A DNA stretch of 64,000 nucleotides from assembly GCA_029851415.1 (NCBI GenBank), contig CM056742.1, positions 9,775,736-9,839,735 of the forward strand. The letters are read 5' to 3'. A program made the translations under genes and the position numbers. This DNA comes from Eretmocerus hayati (lineage: Eukaryota; Arthropoda; Insecta; Hymenoptera; Aphelinidae). Under the pieces are notes generated by a model. The model was not told the origin of the DNA. It worked only from the letters and a program-made list of their open reading frames with translations, and searched no databases. Below are positions 43,158 to 53,690 of the stretch, piece by piece (positions within the stretch are counted from its first letter, which is position 1; every line of letters starts with the position of its first letter).

Positions 43158-46100
43158 ACTTCGAAATTCGGGAAAGTCAGAATCGTGAGACTACTCTGTA
43201 TAGTTTCACCGTAATTGTCATAACTAAATAAAAACTTGAACTTTGATGACCTCGTGAGTTCTGATCATAATCAAATTCCAAACAGCACCAAAAGAATGAA
43301 AAATTATGAGTTGATTGAAACCGGTAATTCAAACATTGTCAACTGTATCAAAGATGGAGATTGTGGAATCCATTCCAAATCTATGTTTTACAGAAATTGC
43401 ATATGAACATTCAAAATCCATCCCACGCATGTGCGAAAGCTATATTTGAGGCTGTCCTTCGCTCATGAGGAAAATTAAAAAATTAAAGCTTTGAAATTGA
43501 AGAGAATAATTTCTTCTTCAGAAATTGATGAATAATGAGATGCGATAACCTCCAGAAGTTTTGTTTGCCTTCTGAGGGTATCAAATCATCGCGCAGAACA
43601 ATACAGTTGAATCATCAATATTTGACTAGCAATTGTATACATTGTTGAGTTCATATGCTACATTTAACGATTTTTCAGACTATTTAAATTAGTCTTTCAC
43701 GTCATTTGGATTGCGCTACATTGACTTTCCATCGTCAATTTATGGCTATATGTTAGAATACTTCGACCCTCCAAATGCCTCATATATCAATTCAATTTCA
43801 AATTCTTTGGTTTCAAGTTTTCATGGCTTATAGCAAGTATGATTCTCATTACGCAACAACTTTGATTTTATTTCTATTATGAACAAAAACGAATTGACAC
43901 GAGCAAACGAGTGCTTGAAAATATTGAAAAACATAGACCTATATGATCATGTCATTTGACATGGAACAAAAACTCTACATTCAAAAAAAAAACGAAAGAA
44001 AAGAAAGTTTAACATCATGCACGATCGCAACGAAGAAATTTTTTAAATTCTCTGCTAAAGTAATCAGACTCAACAAACGAAGAACTTGTCAAGAAGACCA
44101 AGTTTGAAGCACGCAGTTCATATCGTGGAAACTTGCAGCCAAACAGAAGCTCGTACTTAGGTGTAACAAGCACAAAGGCAAAAACGAAGTATTCACGTCG
44201 GTTATTGATAGCAGACAGTCTACTCTGACGCGTCATTTATATCTCTAACGTGTGTGTATGTACGTCTTAGAGAGTTCGTTGCAAGCTCTAACGCTCCCGT
44301 GACCGATCATGGATTTCCTCGCCACATTGCTCCGTCTATACCCTTCGCGAGCCCGCAAGAGGCGAAAATCACTCACTCGAGGCGGCAAATTCATTGGCTT
44401 GGAGATGAGGTCCAGGATATTACTCTATATCTATATGCTGGTCTGTCACCTCGTTTGTTAAGCGATACGCGGAGAGATGGATAGGAGCTTTCTATATTTT
44501 GGCCTGTTTTACTCTGCAAGTTTTGTTCCTTTGTCTTGGGCGAGTGAGCATCGTCATTGAAGCGTGTAGTTTTGAAAATTTTTTTCGAAATTTCTTATGT
44601 GAGAGCTTCTGCGACCATGTAGTAGTTTTTATGGTGTGGGGTTTGAACTATTTTGTCAACGATAAATCGTAGTGATTGGATACTTACAGTAATTTAAAAT
44701 GAAATTTTCCTTGAAAATCCAGATACTAATTACATTGTTTGAGTTTCAATTTTTTGACACATGATATATGGGTTGTAAACTTGATGACCTACTATCGAAT
44801 TATTATTACTTGAAGGCACTTTGCACAGATGCACAAGCAGTTGAGTGAGTCATGATTGATCGTGTAAACTAGATCTATTCTTTAGTTATCGGATATCGTT
44901 TGCTCAACATGACGAATTTCAATTGACAATCCCATCACACTTCTATTTAATACTTTTATGTGAAACATCAAGGCTACTTTGATTTTCATTTTAATGAATT
45001 CGAATTTCGTTTGGACGATGAATACGATTCATCGGGGCAAAGTCACAATAGGACCGTGGAAACTCATCACGGAAAGAAACCATGTGATACTATGCATTCA
45101 ATACATTTACTGCTACAGAACTCCCAGGCTTACCCCGCCTGTCCTGTGGATAGGAAAATTGTTTGACTTGTGGAAAATAAGAATTTAAGGTCTCACACGT
45201 GGAGAGTCGTCGATTTTTCAAAAAACGGGAAATTATGAGAGTTAAATGCGGGAGAACCAAAAATGAGGAAACGCCAAGATTTGGGATGGATAATTACTGA
45301 AGGAGAAATAATTTGGAATGACAAATTCCAACATCTGGAAGAACTAGAATTCGAAACTCCTGAATTCGGCGAGATGAAAGTTTGAATGATCCAACGGTGA
45401 AAGGAACAAACAAATTGTATTGTCGACGAAAACTTGGAACGCAGAAATTCAGAGAACCTACATTTCGAAATGACACTTTCAAACTTCTCGTTCCCTTTAT
45501 TCCGCATTTTCGAGCTTTAGCTCCATTGATATTCCCGCTCTCGAAATTCCTGGCGTTCCAAATTGTTGGCTTACCAAAAAATAAAGACGCTCTAAAATTT
45601 TTACATTCTCTAGAACACTTATGTAGTCCTCTAGAGCTGATACCCGTATTTTCTTAACTCGACCGATTGCTTATCTAATGGTATCAGAAGTAAGTCTATA
45701 ATTGTGGGTATCGAAGTAAGTAACCTAATAGTGACTGCCAGAAAGCACAAACTTTTGAATTTATCAGAACTTACTTTCCAAGTCTGAATCAATTTTGTGC
45801 TTGATCGATACGATCGTTCGTGAATCTATTTACCAAGTATCACACTCAAATTTTTCACAGGATCTTGAAAGGGCATGGAAAATTAAGAGCCAGATCACAT
45901 CACTTGGGCAGTGAAACACGTTCACTGCAAAGGCATTTCTTTGTAATTTCTAGTTGGTCATGATTTCGGTCATCAACCTCCGATTTATGCAACTGTATGG
46001 GGGCCAACCTCGGGGCTAACTATTTTCTAACTCTTTATTTAGTCCTTGGTAATTAAAATACCAGAATTTTCAAAAAAAAATATTAGTCAATAGAAATTGA

Positions 46101-46860
46101 ATCGTGAAAAATCGTGGGCATGGCAGTGACCGTGTGGAGAATCTATCATCGTCTCTACCACGTTAAAATTTCTCTGCACTATTTTTCACATCGATCGCCA
46201 TGAAGGATTTTCGTGTGCGATTCCAAGCTCCCTGATGCAAGCTTCGCCCAAAACGAATCGCATCGCTCAAGCTCGTAAAGGAAGCAGCTGGCAATGAGGC
46301 AAGATCATCTCACATCATAAATCATCGACGAATCGTGAAGCTCGTTTCTAAAGCATATAAGGGTACAAAGGGCCTATGCTCGATTAGCTTTTCCCTCAGT
46401 TACAAACTGTCTCTTTCAAACCTATCCCTATCCAGAACCTTCCGATATTTTTAGTCGTGTGATAAAAATGCCGTGAATCAATCGAAAAGCTCCTGTATCG
46501 ATGCCTCACCGTGAGAGAAGATTGTAAGACGGGTGGCCTAGCATCAGGCTCATATGGAGCCCTTTCTATACATACGGGCATATACACACGCATGTGGTAT
46601 AAATGCTGAATAGGATCGGAGGAGAGAGTCCTGATACGAAGGAACTCATTTCGAGCTCCTTGCAATTCTACCCCCGTCTCTTTACCGAAACCTCTTGTTG
46701 TTGCGCTCTCGTGCATGAATGAAATTGCGTCGTATGCTATATGGTGCTGAACTGAAATGATCCATCGTTTTCATCGACAAATGCGCCCGAGTTTGGAACT
46801 TGTTCGTGCAATTTTCCTGGGGATTTCGAAAACAGGATAGCTGGATGAGGTTGAGTTATC
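43158..46860. other. intergenic, no supported gene
   Basis: AT-rich. A stretch at about 45190-45560 has loosely repeated words such as gaaattc and ggaacgc, possibly a degenerate minisatellite. Otherwise nothing recognised. Confidence 0.35.
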
Positions 46861-46894
46861 CTCGTGGAGGAGTTACATATTATTGAGCAAAAAT

Positions 46895-47010
46895 CGATAT
46901 TTTCGATATCGATTCGATATTGGAGGCGCCGATATCGATACGGTATAGAATTTTTCGATTATTTCTATATCGATATCGATATTTTTCTCAATATCGTATT
47001 ATATCGATAC
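46895..47010. repeat. imperfect cgatat simple repeat
   Basis: Dense gatatcgat and atcgatatcg words, about ten, in just over 100 bases. It immediately precedes the minisatellite at 47129. Confidence 0.85.
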
Positions 47011-47079
47011 CGTGCAGCTCAAGGATGCCACGAATTTAGTGGCCTCCGTGGGAGGGAGGAAGTATAATGGGTGCGTCAT

Positions 47080-47700
47080 AGGTTATGGATGGGTTGGTGC
47101 ATGGATGGTTAGTGGGTGGTTGGGTGGATGGATGGTCAGGTCCGGTCTGGAATGGTCTTGGACGCTCTGGTATGCTCGGGTAGGTCTGGAATGACCTGGA
47201 ATCGTCTGGTATGGTCTTCAACATCCTGGAATGGTATGGAACGTTATGGGACAGTTAGGTCAGGAATAGCTTGGAATGGTTTATGGCGCTCTGGTAGGCT
47301 CGGAATGGTTTAGGATGATCCGGGATGATTTGAAACTTTCTGGGACGGATTGGCACGGTCTGAAACGTTTTGGTGCGGTCTGGAACGGTATGAAACCGTC
47401 TGTCATGTCAGGAATGGTTTGGAATGGTCTAGGGCGCTCTGGTACGCTCGGGAACCGCCTGTCGTGTCCACAGTAGTCTGGTATGGTCTGGATCGGTTTG
47501 GAACAGTCATCTGGTACGATCTGAAACGGTCTGGGTTGGTCTGGTCTAGGATGAGCTGGCTAGAATTTAATACGTGGCCGTGTTTTAGGGTTATGGGTGG
47601 GGACGCGGGAGATTCGGTAGGTGGGCAGGTTGATGGTCGGACGGATGGGTGGACAGGTTGATGAGTGGGTGGCTAGACGGACTGGTGCGTGATTGTAACT
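47080..47700. repeat. 10-bp minisatellite array A (consensus ggaatggtct)
   Basis: From about 47140 to 47560 units of ten bases follow one another: ggaatggtct, tggacgctct, ggtatgctcg and so on. A longer block, ggaatggtct followed by (t/a)ggcgctctggta(t/g/c)gctcgg, recurs at about 47152, 47277 and 47430, showing a higher-order repeat. Flanks are ggatggttggtgggtgg-type repeats (47080-47140 and 47590-47690). The unit is the complement of that in 61525-62170. Confidence 0.88.
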
Positions 47701-47840
47701 ATTACTGGCACTAGTTTGATCAAATGTCATCTTTACGAACTTCATACGAAATCTCCTTTGTTAACCATCAATAATTGACGGCTAAGTTAATAATTAGCTA
47801 TCAATTCACAAGTATCATGAGTTACAAGAGCATTCTAGGG

Positions 47841-48184
47841 GACTCACAAGGAGAGGACCAGACCTTTATGGGTCACCAATCTTGTCCAAAATTTTTTTAC
47901 AGTTTCGTATTACCTAGAAAATGAAGAATCCAGAGTAACTCCGTCAAATGAGCTTCCTGTTCAAAGTTACAGCCCATGACATTAACATTGCTCATATAGG
48001 CTCATGTTAAAAAGTGATATATATAGATATACTGGCAACGCAAACATTTTTGCTTGTAGCTCTGGACAGAAGGCCCATTTGACGGAGTTACTTTGGATTC
48101 TTCATATTCTAAGTGACACAAAATTGTAAAAAAATTTTGGAAAGGATTGGTGATCCAAAGGTCTGGTCCTCCCCTTGTCAGACT
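47841..48184. mobile_element. foldback MITE
   Basis: The left arm gactcacaaggagaggacca continues through cagaccttt and gtaactccgtcaaatg. The right arm carries the complements in reverse order (catttgacggagttac, aaaggtctggtcctcccctt). Arms of about 120 bp with a few mismatches, loop about 47965-48060. Confidence 0.85.
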
Positions 48185-48425
48185 CATGAAGAACACTTAC
48201 AAGCCGAACGAGCGGTAGCGAGAGAGGCAACGACGCTACTGTAGAATGGTTCAAAATTTCGAGTTTGTGCAATCGACTTATTCACTATCAGTGGCAATCG
48301 TCATGTGAGTTGTTACTTTCTCAAACGTCAATAAAGCTGTGATAAAAGTGAACCTCTGGAACTCAATGAGCGCAGGCTGTATGCGAAGAAGTTTTGGCGG
48401 AGCATCAGCTCAAGTGTCTACTCAA

Positions 48426-49527
48426 CACTGTAAAGAATATCTGCTTGAATATTCAAGAAAATGAACTTGAAATTATTTCGAAGACGCTGCTTGAATTGTT
48501 TTTCAAACAGATTTATTTGAAAATTCAAGAAGTACTTGAATTTTCAATAAATTATTCTTGCATATAGTTCCGGTCCCATGATTAAAATTTCAAGAAGGTA
48601 TTCCTGAATTTTAATGCAAATATTCTTCTTTCTCAAGGATGTAATTGAATTTTCAAGATTACTGAGATATGATGCTCATTATTCAGAGTTGGAATAAAGA
48701 TTTGTGTCTCAGGTTTATCACTACATATCGAATTGTATAACCAAGAACTCAATGACAAGGCACCATTCACCAGCAATAGATTTTATTTCTGCTTATTCAA
48801 GAAAATCTCAAATCATATACACGGAAACGTCCTACAGTTCAACAGCAGAGACTGGTCGCCATTTTTGTACAAACACTTGAACACTAAATCACTCAATCGA
48901 GATCCTTCAATTGACGACACTGAGTTGTCAGCAGTCCTCAGTAAATGATTCGACGGCGTATCTGAATATTCTAAGCTCCAATTAATTGGGGATTCATTGA
49001 AATTTTCCTCTAAAGAAGAATCTTAACCTCTTTCCGGCACGCGCCTTGCCTTTTACTCCAAACTACCACTCATACCAGGAGGTAACGAACTAACGAACCC
49101 GATCATTGATCGAGTCATCACTCGCAGAATCAGCGCAATCGGCTAGTGCGCATGCTCATCTACGTACTTGCTGAGCACATACACACAGTGGTGGTGGTTA
49201 AGGGGATGTCGGAGTCCTATCAATATTGTACAGTTACCGACATGGTCGAGTTTTCGGATTTCTCGATGAATTTTTGAGATATCGGGATTCTACTAAGTAA
49301 CGCCGATTCTGTATGGCTCATAGAATCGGCGTTACTTAGTAGAATCCCGATATCTCGAAAATTCATCGGGAAATCCGAAAACTCGACAATGTCGGTATCC
49401 GGTCGAAAAAATTCAAGACAGAAACTTGAATATTCAGTTTAAAATTCTTGAAAATTTGAGTCAAGTACCGTTTCTTGAAAATTCATGTATACATTCTGCT
49501 TGAAAAGTCAAGAAATTTTTTACAGTG
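48426..49527. mobile_element. long-TIR non-autonomous DNA element
   Basis: Ends cactgtaaagaatatctgct and its near-complement (agcagaa...caagaaattttttacagtg). Both subterminal regions are filled with cttgaa/ttcaag words in both orientations. It contains a nested hairpin at 49236-49396. No transposase; superfamily not assigned. Confidence 0.68.
49236..49396. mobile_element. near-perfect 161-bp palindrome nested in 48426-49527
   Basis: accgacatggtcgagttttc and onward to agaatcggcgttacttagta mirrors itself with one or two mismatches, leaving a loop of about ten bases (tgtatggctc). The very high arm identity implies a young insertion or ongoing arm correction. Confidence 0.85.
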
Positions 49528-50052
49528 AAATTGTACATCGTTTTGTTGTCGGTTTCTAAACTGAGGAGAATAACCACGGTATCGAATTCTTCAAAAATCG
49601 TGAATCTGCTTACACGTTTGTCTTATATGTCGATCAGATCGTAATGGACTCACACATGAATTTGCATCAGCATTGGGCGCATGAGTTATGGAATATTGGT
49701 CCCTAATTACCATCAAATTTGTCTTATTAGTGACTTATTCGTGACTTTACGCTGAAATATGACCAGAACTTCTATCCGAGCAAACTATATCTCAAAACAA
49801 ATGTTCGAGCACCTTTTTTTGTAGTTTTCTATAAGTAAGCGTGATAAGTACAAAAACTGATTGATCAGTCTTTTATAGTCTAACAATCAACGTGATGCCC
49901 CATAAGATACCGTACTTAACCTCTATGGTTCGACTCAGGGGTAGGCCAAGGTTCGTGAAATGTTTACTGTGTTCAGTTGACATGCAAATATACCTCTCTG
50001 AAAAGTTTGAACAAAATCTGATCGTTAGATCTTCTACCGAGGTCACTCCTTA
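49528..50052. other. intergenic, nothing recognised
   Basis: AT-rich sequence between two mobile elements; no exon or repeat was identified. Confidence 0.35.
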
Positions 50053-50322
50053 AGGGAATGCGGTAGCCGTGCAAGCTAAATTTTGTTCCGATTTCCCTCG
50101 AATTCTCTCGCGATTTGGGCTAAACGACGAGTTAGTCCATTTAACTTATTATATAACTTGAATGGCCTAACTCGTCATTTTAGCTAAAATCGCAAAAGAA
50201 TTCGAGGATATAATTAGGACAGAAAAGTATGTATACTATAGGTTAGGATGTATCAGATGCCCAGTGGTTCACACTTTTCTGTAATAATCTAATGATTGGG
50301 GTTGACAATGAGTTGACGAGTA

Positions 50323-51086
50323 CTCTCTAAAACTGTTGGAGTGAAATTTTGACTCAAAGCTTGGAGTGATTCTCAGAATGACTCATACGGAGTGAAAATT
50401 TGACTCATGGGGAGTTAAACCACAGAAATATTACATTTACTCCAAGCTTGAGTCAACTTTCACTCCAAGATGAGTGGAAATTGACTCCTCACATTGAGTG
50501 AAATAGATTTTTATACGTTAGGATATAATCCCAGAATGATTTGCGGAACTACTTATGAAGAAAGTGGAAAACTTTTCAATTGTTGAGTGATGCCGCTCTA
50601 TTCCGATATTCCCTTCGAAGCACCTCTCGGGTATACTTAAAAACTCGTACCGACCATTGACAATGTTACATGAGCTTTCTTGACTGTAACATGAAAAAGA
50701 CACATGCGGTCTAATGGTTAAGACTCTGGCCTTGCAATCAAGAGGGTGCGGGTTCCAATCCCCATCAATTCGGACAAAACTGCCAAAATTCTCGTTAAGT
50801 AAATTTTTCATAGAATGTTAATAATTAGAATTACCAGGGAATCAATTGAAATTTGCGTGCACGCCGTGAATTAATTTTTTTATTGCAATATCTAGAATGT
50901 TAAAAAGTTTGGGTTTGAATCATTTGATTCAATTCTAAGAGTGATAATTGACTCACGTTGGAGTGAAATTTGACTCCAGCTTGGAGTGATGAATCGGTCC
51001 ACTTCGGTGCGCACGAAACTGACTCATAGCTTTGAGTCAAATTTCACTCCAAGGGAGTGAAATTTCACTCCAACGGGTTTAGAGAG
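50323..51086. mobile_element. TA-flanked MITE inserted in 50053-51197
   Basis: Termini ctctctaaaactgttggagt and actccaacgggtttagagag (inverted), bordered by TA at 50321-50322 and 51087-51088. Subterminal repeats of ggagtgaaatttgactc occur in both orientations at each end. It contains a tRNA-like segment (50704-50776). Tc1/mariner-type target; no transposase. Confidence 0.82.
50704..50776 (+). repeat. tRNA-like segment inside a MITE
   Basis: gcggtctaatggttaagact resembles a D-arm/A box and gcgggttccaatcccc a T-arm/B box at ordinary tRNA spacing. The middle ccttgcaatcaagagg could be a degenerate anticodon arm. More likely a SINE or tRNA relic captured in the MITE than a functional tRNA. Confidence 0.5.
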
Positions 51087-51197
51087 TATGATTCGGACAA
51101 TAACGATAACTCGACAACTCATCTCAAACTTTGTACCATTAAAATTTTCACATAAGCGGTGGATGAAACTTTACGGCCATGCTGCACGGCTACCCCA

Positions 51198-52358
51198 CCC
51201 CTCTGTTTGAAAAAATGCATGAGAAGTTATTGTTATTGTAAAAAGAAATTTTGGTTCTCTCAACAAATTTATGAATATTTCATTAGGATAAGGTTACAGC
51301 ATCTCCAACAATAAATTATCGCGCGCAGGTATCTATCTGAAGCAAGAGCCAATGAAGATTCTTAATAAAAGAAAGCGAAATTATAAGCATCTTAACGAGG
51401 GAAAGAGACACTCATGTCTTATTCACGTCTATAATGGACCGAAATGAAAAATTGACTCACAACCAATACATCCCGTGTAACTTCCATCATCTCTATCATT
51501 GCTTATTTAGTGTCTGAAAGGTGAGGTATAAGCTGTCATCGCCAAAATTGTACGCTCGAAAAATGGCCTGGCTCGTAATGCGATGCGGTGGCAAAACAGG
51601 ATAACGAAAGCATTTTACAGGATCCTACATCCTTGACATTATATGTGTGTGTTTGTAGGTACTCCTCTTTGTCCTATGCATGCATACTCACGTTATTCAA
51701 GGAAAACCAGGCGAATAGATGCGGCAAACCCATTATCCGTAATGATGCACTCGTGCAACCTTACCTTGCTTCCGTGCTTTTACATACACATAGATGAATA
51801 TGAGCTATATCGGGTGCGTGTGCTTGCAAGCTGCCTCCTTATATATCCTTACCCTTATCTCGAAGATCCCAACATCCTCTCCAAGCTTATCCAGATTTTC
51901 TCGATACCCGAGAGCGAATTTGAGATAGGCTGCTTTAGGTTATTTCTTTTTCGCTTTTAGCACACGGATTTTGTGATGTATTTTGGAGATGCGAATTCGA
52001 TATGATTTTATTTTATTTGAAATCTGAGTTTTGATGCGAAAAATATGGATGAATTATGTTATTCATCCATCCGTTTTTGATAAAAAAAAAAAAAAATCAA
52101 CTGATCGAATAGCAAGTCATAGCTACTATTTTTTGATAAACTTTTCCAATTTTCTTTTCAAAGTGAACAACTCCAGGCATATTATTGTCGGGATCAATCG
52201 TAAATATCAATTGAGATGATGATGTAATTTTCAAAAATTTCAGAATCCGGTCTGTGATTGGAGCGGAGATACTATATAGAATTCTATTTTACAATTTCCA
52301 TGAACTACTGCTCAATAGAAGCATTGCATTTGTATGCATTTTTTTAACTACTAGTACA
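51198..52358. other. intergenic, nothing recognised
   Basis: AT-rich sequence up to the retrotransposon target site; only short reading frames. Confidence 0.4.
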
Positions 52359-52362
52359 ACAA

Positions 52363-53426
52363 TGACAGTTGCCCGGCGGATCCGCTCGACAATGAATTCA
52401 ATTGAATAAGAAAATTACACAAAAGAAAACAAACTGGGATCCCTGTCAATGAGAGTGTATTCACTCCCGCGTCTCGCTGGGTGGAGACGAGATGTTCTCA
52501 GCTGGAGCAGTCTTTTTCTGATCGGCGGCGATTGCCTGGAGCACGGCTAAATGGGCAAGGTTCTTGGCTTGCTGGAGCCCGTATAAGTTGCGCCGGTGCT
52601 CGGCTTCGCTTCGGTCGGTATTCACACGGGCACGGCCCTTATTATTACGCTCCATTCGGCACAATTATCAAATAACAATGTCACTGAGCCGTTGGTACGG
52701 GAACGGGGGTAGGAAGACGAATGATTCGAATCGTTTCCAAATTAAGTTGCGACTCCGCACCAGGGCGAAACACGAACACGATACACACCCGGTCACTCAT
52801 ACCAGTGAACGGGCACTTTGGATACTGTCACTGTGATATGTCACGAATTGTTCGGATGATGCACTACGTGTCGGCGAGGACGTTCCTGACGGCACCAGGA
52901 TACGTCGTGTACAAGGAAGCGGGGCCACGGATGGGCCGAGTGTCGTGGAATATGCGTCGCGACGGCGAGTCGGTGACGGACTGAGTGCTTGGCCAAGCAA
53001 ACCGGGGGTTTATATAGGCCAAAAGTGTACCGCGTGGTTTGTAATGAATGGGTCAATTACTAACGCGGGTAATGTAATGCGCGGTCGCATTACAGACTGA
53101 GTGTATGCGCGATGTTTTCTGTAATGAATGATCTGATTACATATATGTGTATTGTAATGCGCAGCCGCATTACAATTTGTGTTCGACGCGTCGATGTAGG
53201 TAATGAATGGTTCGATTACTTTCGCGTATGTTGTAATGCGCGGTCGCATTACATATTAAGTGTGCTGACTTTAGTGTTTGTATGAACTTGTAACGGACGG
53301 TCGCATTACAATATATTAGTATTGCAATGCGTCGTGACATTACATTTTTATGCGTGCGTATGACGTATGTGGAATCACGATGTGAATATGTTTATCGATT
53401 AATAAGTTTTTTGGATGCGTGCATCA
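52363..53426 (-). repeat. 3' LTR (1064 bp)
   Basis: Starts tgacagttgc and ends gtgcatca on the plus strand. Same length and, where read, the same sequence as 56432-57495. Confidence 0.96.
53040..53345. repeat. repeated hairpin tgtaatgcgcggtcgcattaca in the LTR
   Basis: About five copies or variants of taatgcg-c(g/a)g(t/c)cgcatta, interleaved with taatgaatgg/attact words, lie within 300 bases; the same array is in the other LTR at 57109-57414. Positioned in U3, upstream of the minus-strand TATA box, so it could be the LTR enhancer. Confidence 0.85.
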
Positions 53427-53690
53427 ATCGTCCGGGGATCGATGAGCATATGAGTATCGTGGTTCGCTTGTTCGCAACTGGTCTTTCGTCGTCTTGTATA
53501 TTCAAACATGATACATATGGTGATGGATATTCAAGGTACATATATGGTATGAAAAATTATCAATTTTGTGTCCGATTGAATGAGATATCATTTCTTCTGT
53601 TAAATAAAGAGGCACTGATTCACTAAGCACTTTGAACTTAATAATTAGCACTACCACTACACTTAATCAGCGCTGATGATGATCCGGATG

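Larger units (their letters stand above)
50053..51197. mobile_element. MITE, copy 1 of a two-copy family, interrupted by another MITE
   Basis: Outer ends gggaatgcggtagccgtgca and tgcacggctacccc are inverted. Internal markers in the same order as 58991-59374: gcgatttgggctaaacgacgag, the inverted tcgtcattttagctaaaatcg, ctataggttagga, ggacaataac...actcgacaactc. Interrupted at 50321-51088 by a TA-flanked element that the 59 kb copy lacks. Confidence 0.8.

Noticed and set aside
42676..43158. 160-codon minus-strand ORF upstream of the secreted gene
   Set aside because: Lies within an inverted-repeat element, with no recognisable domain or splice continuity.
47116..47661. Trp/Gly-rich ORFs
   Set aside because: Products of the 10-bp minisatellite, where a 10-base period leaves several frames open.
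50704..50776. Functional tRNA gene
   Set aside because: The anticodon arm does not pair properly and it lies within a MITE; kept only as tRNA-like.
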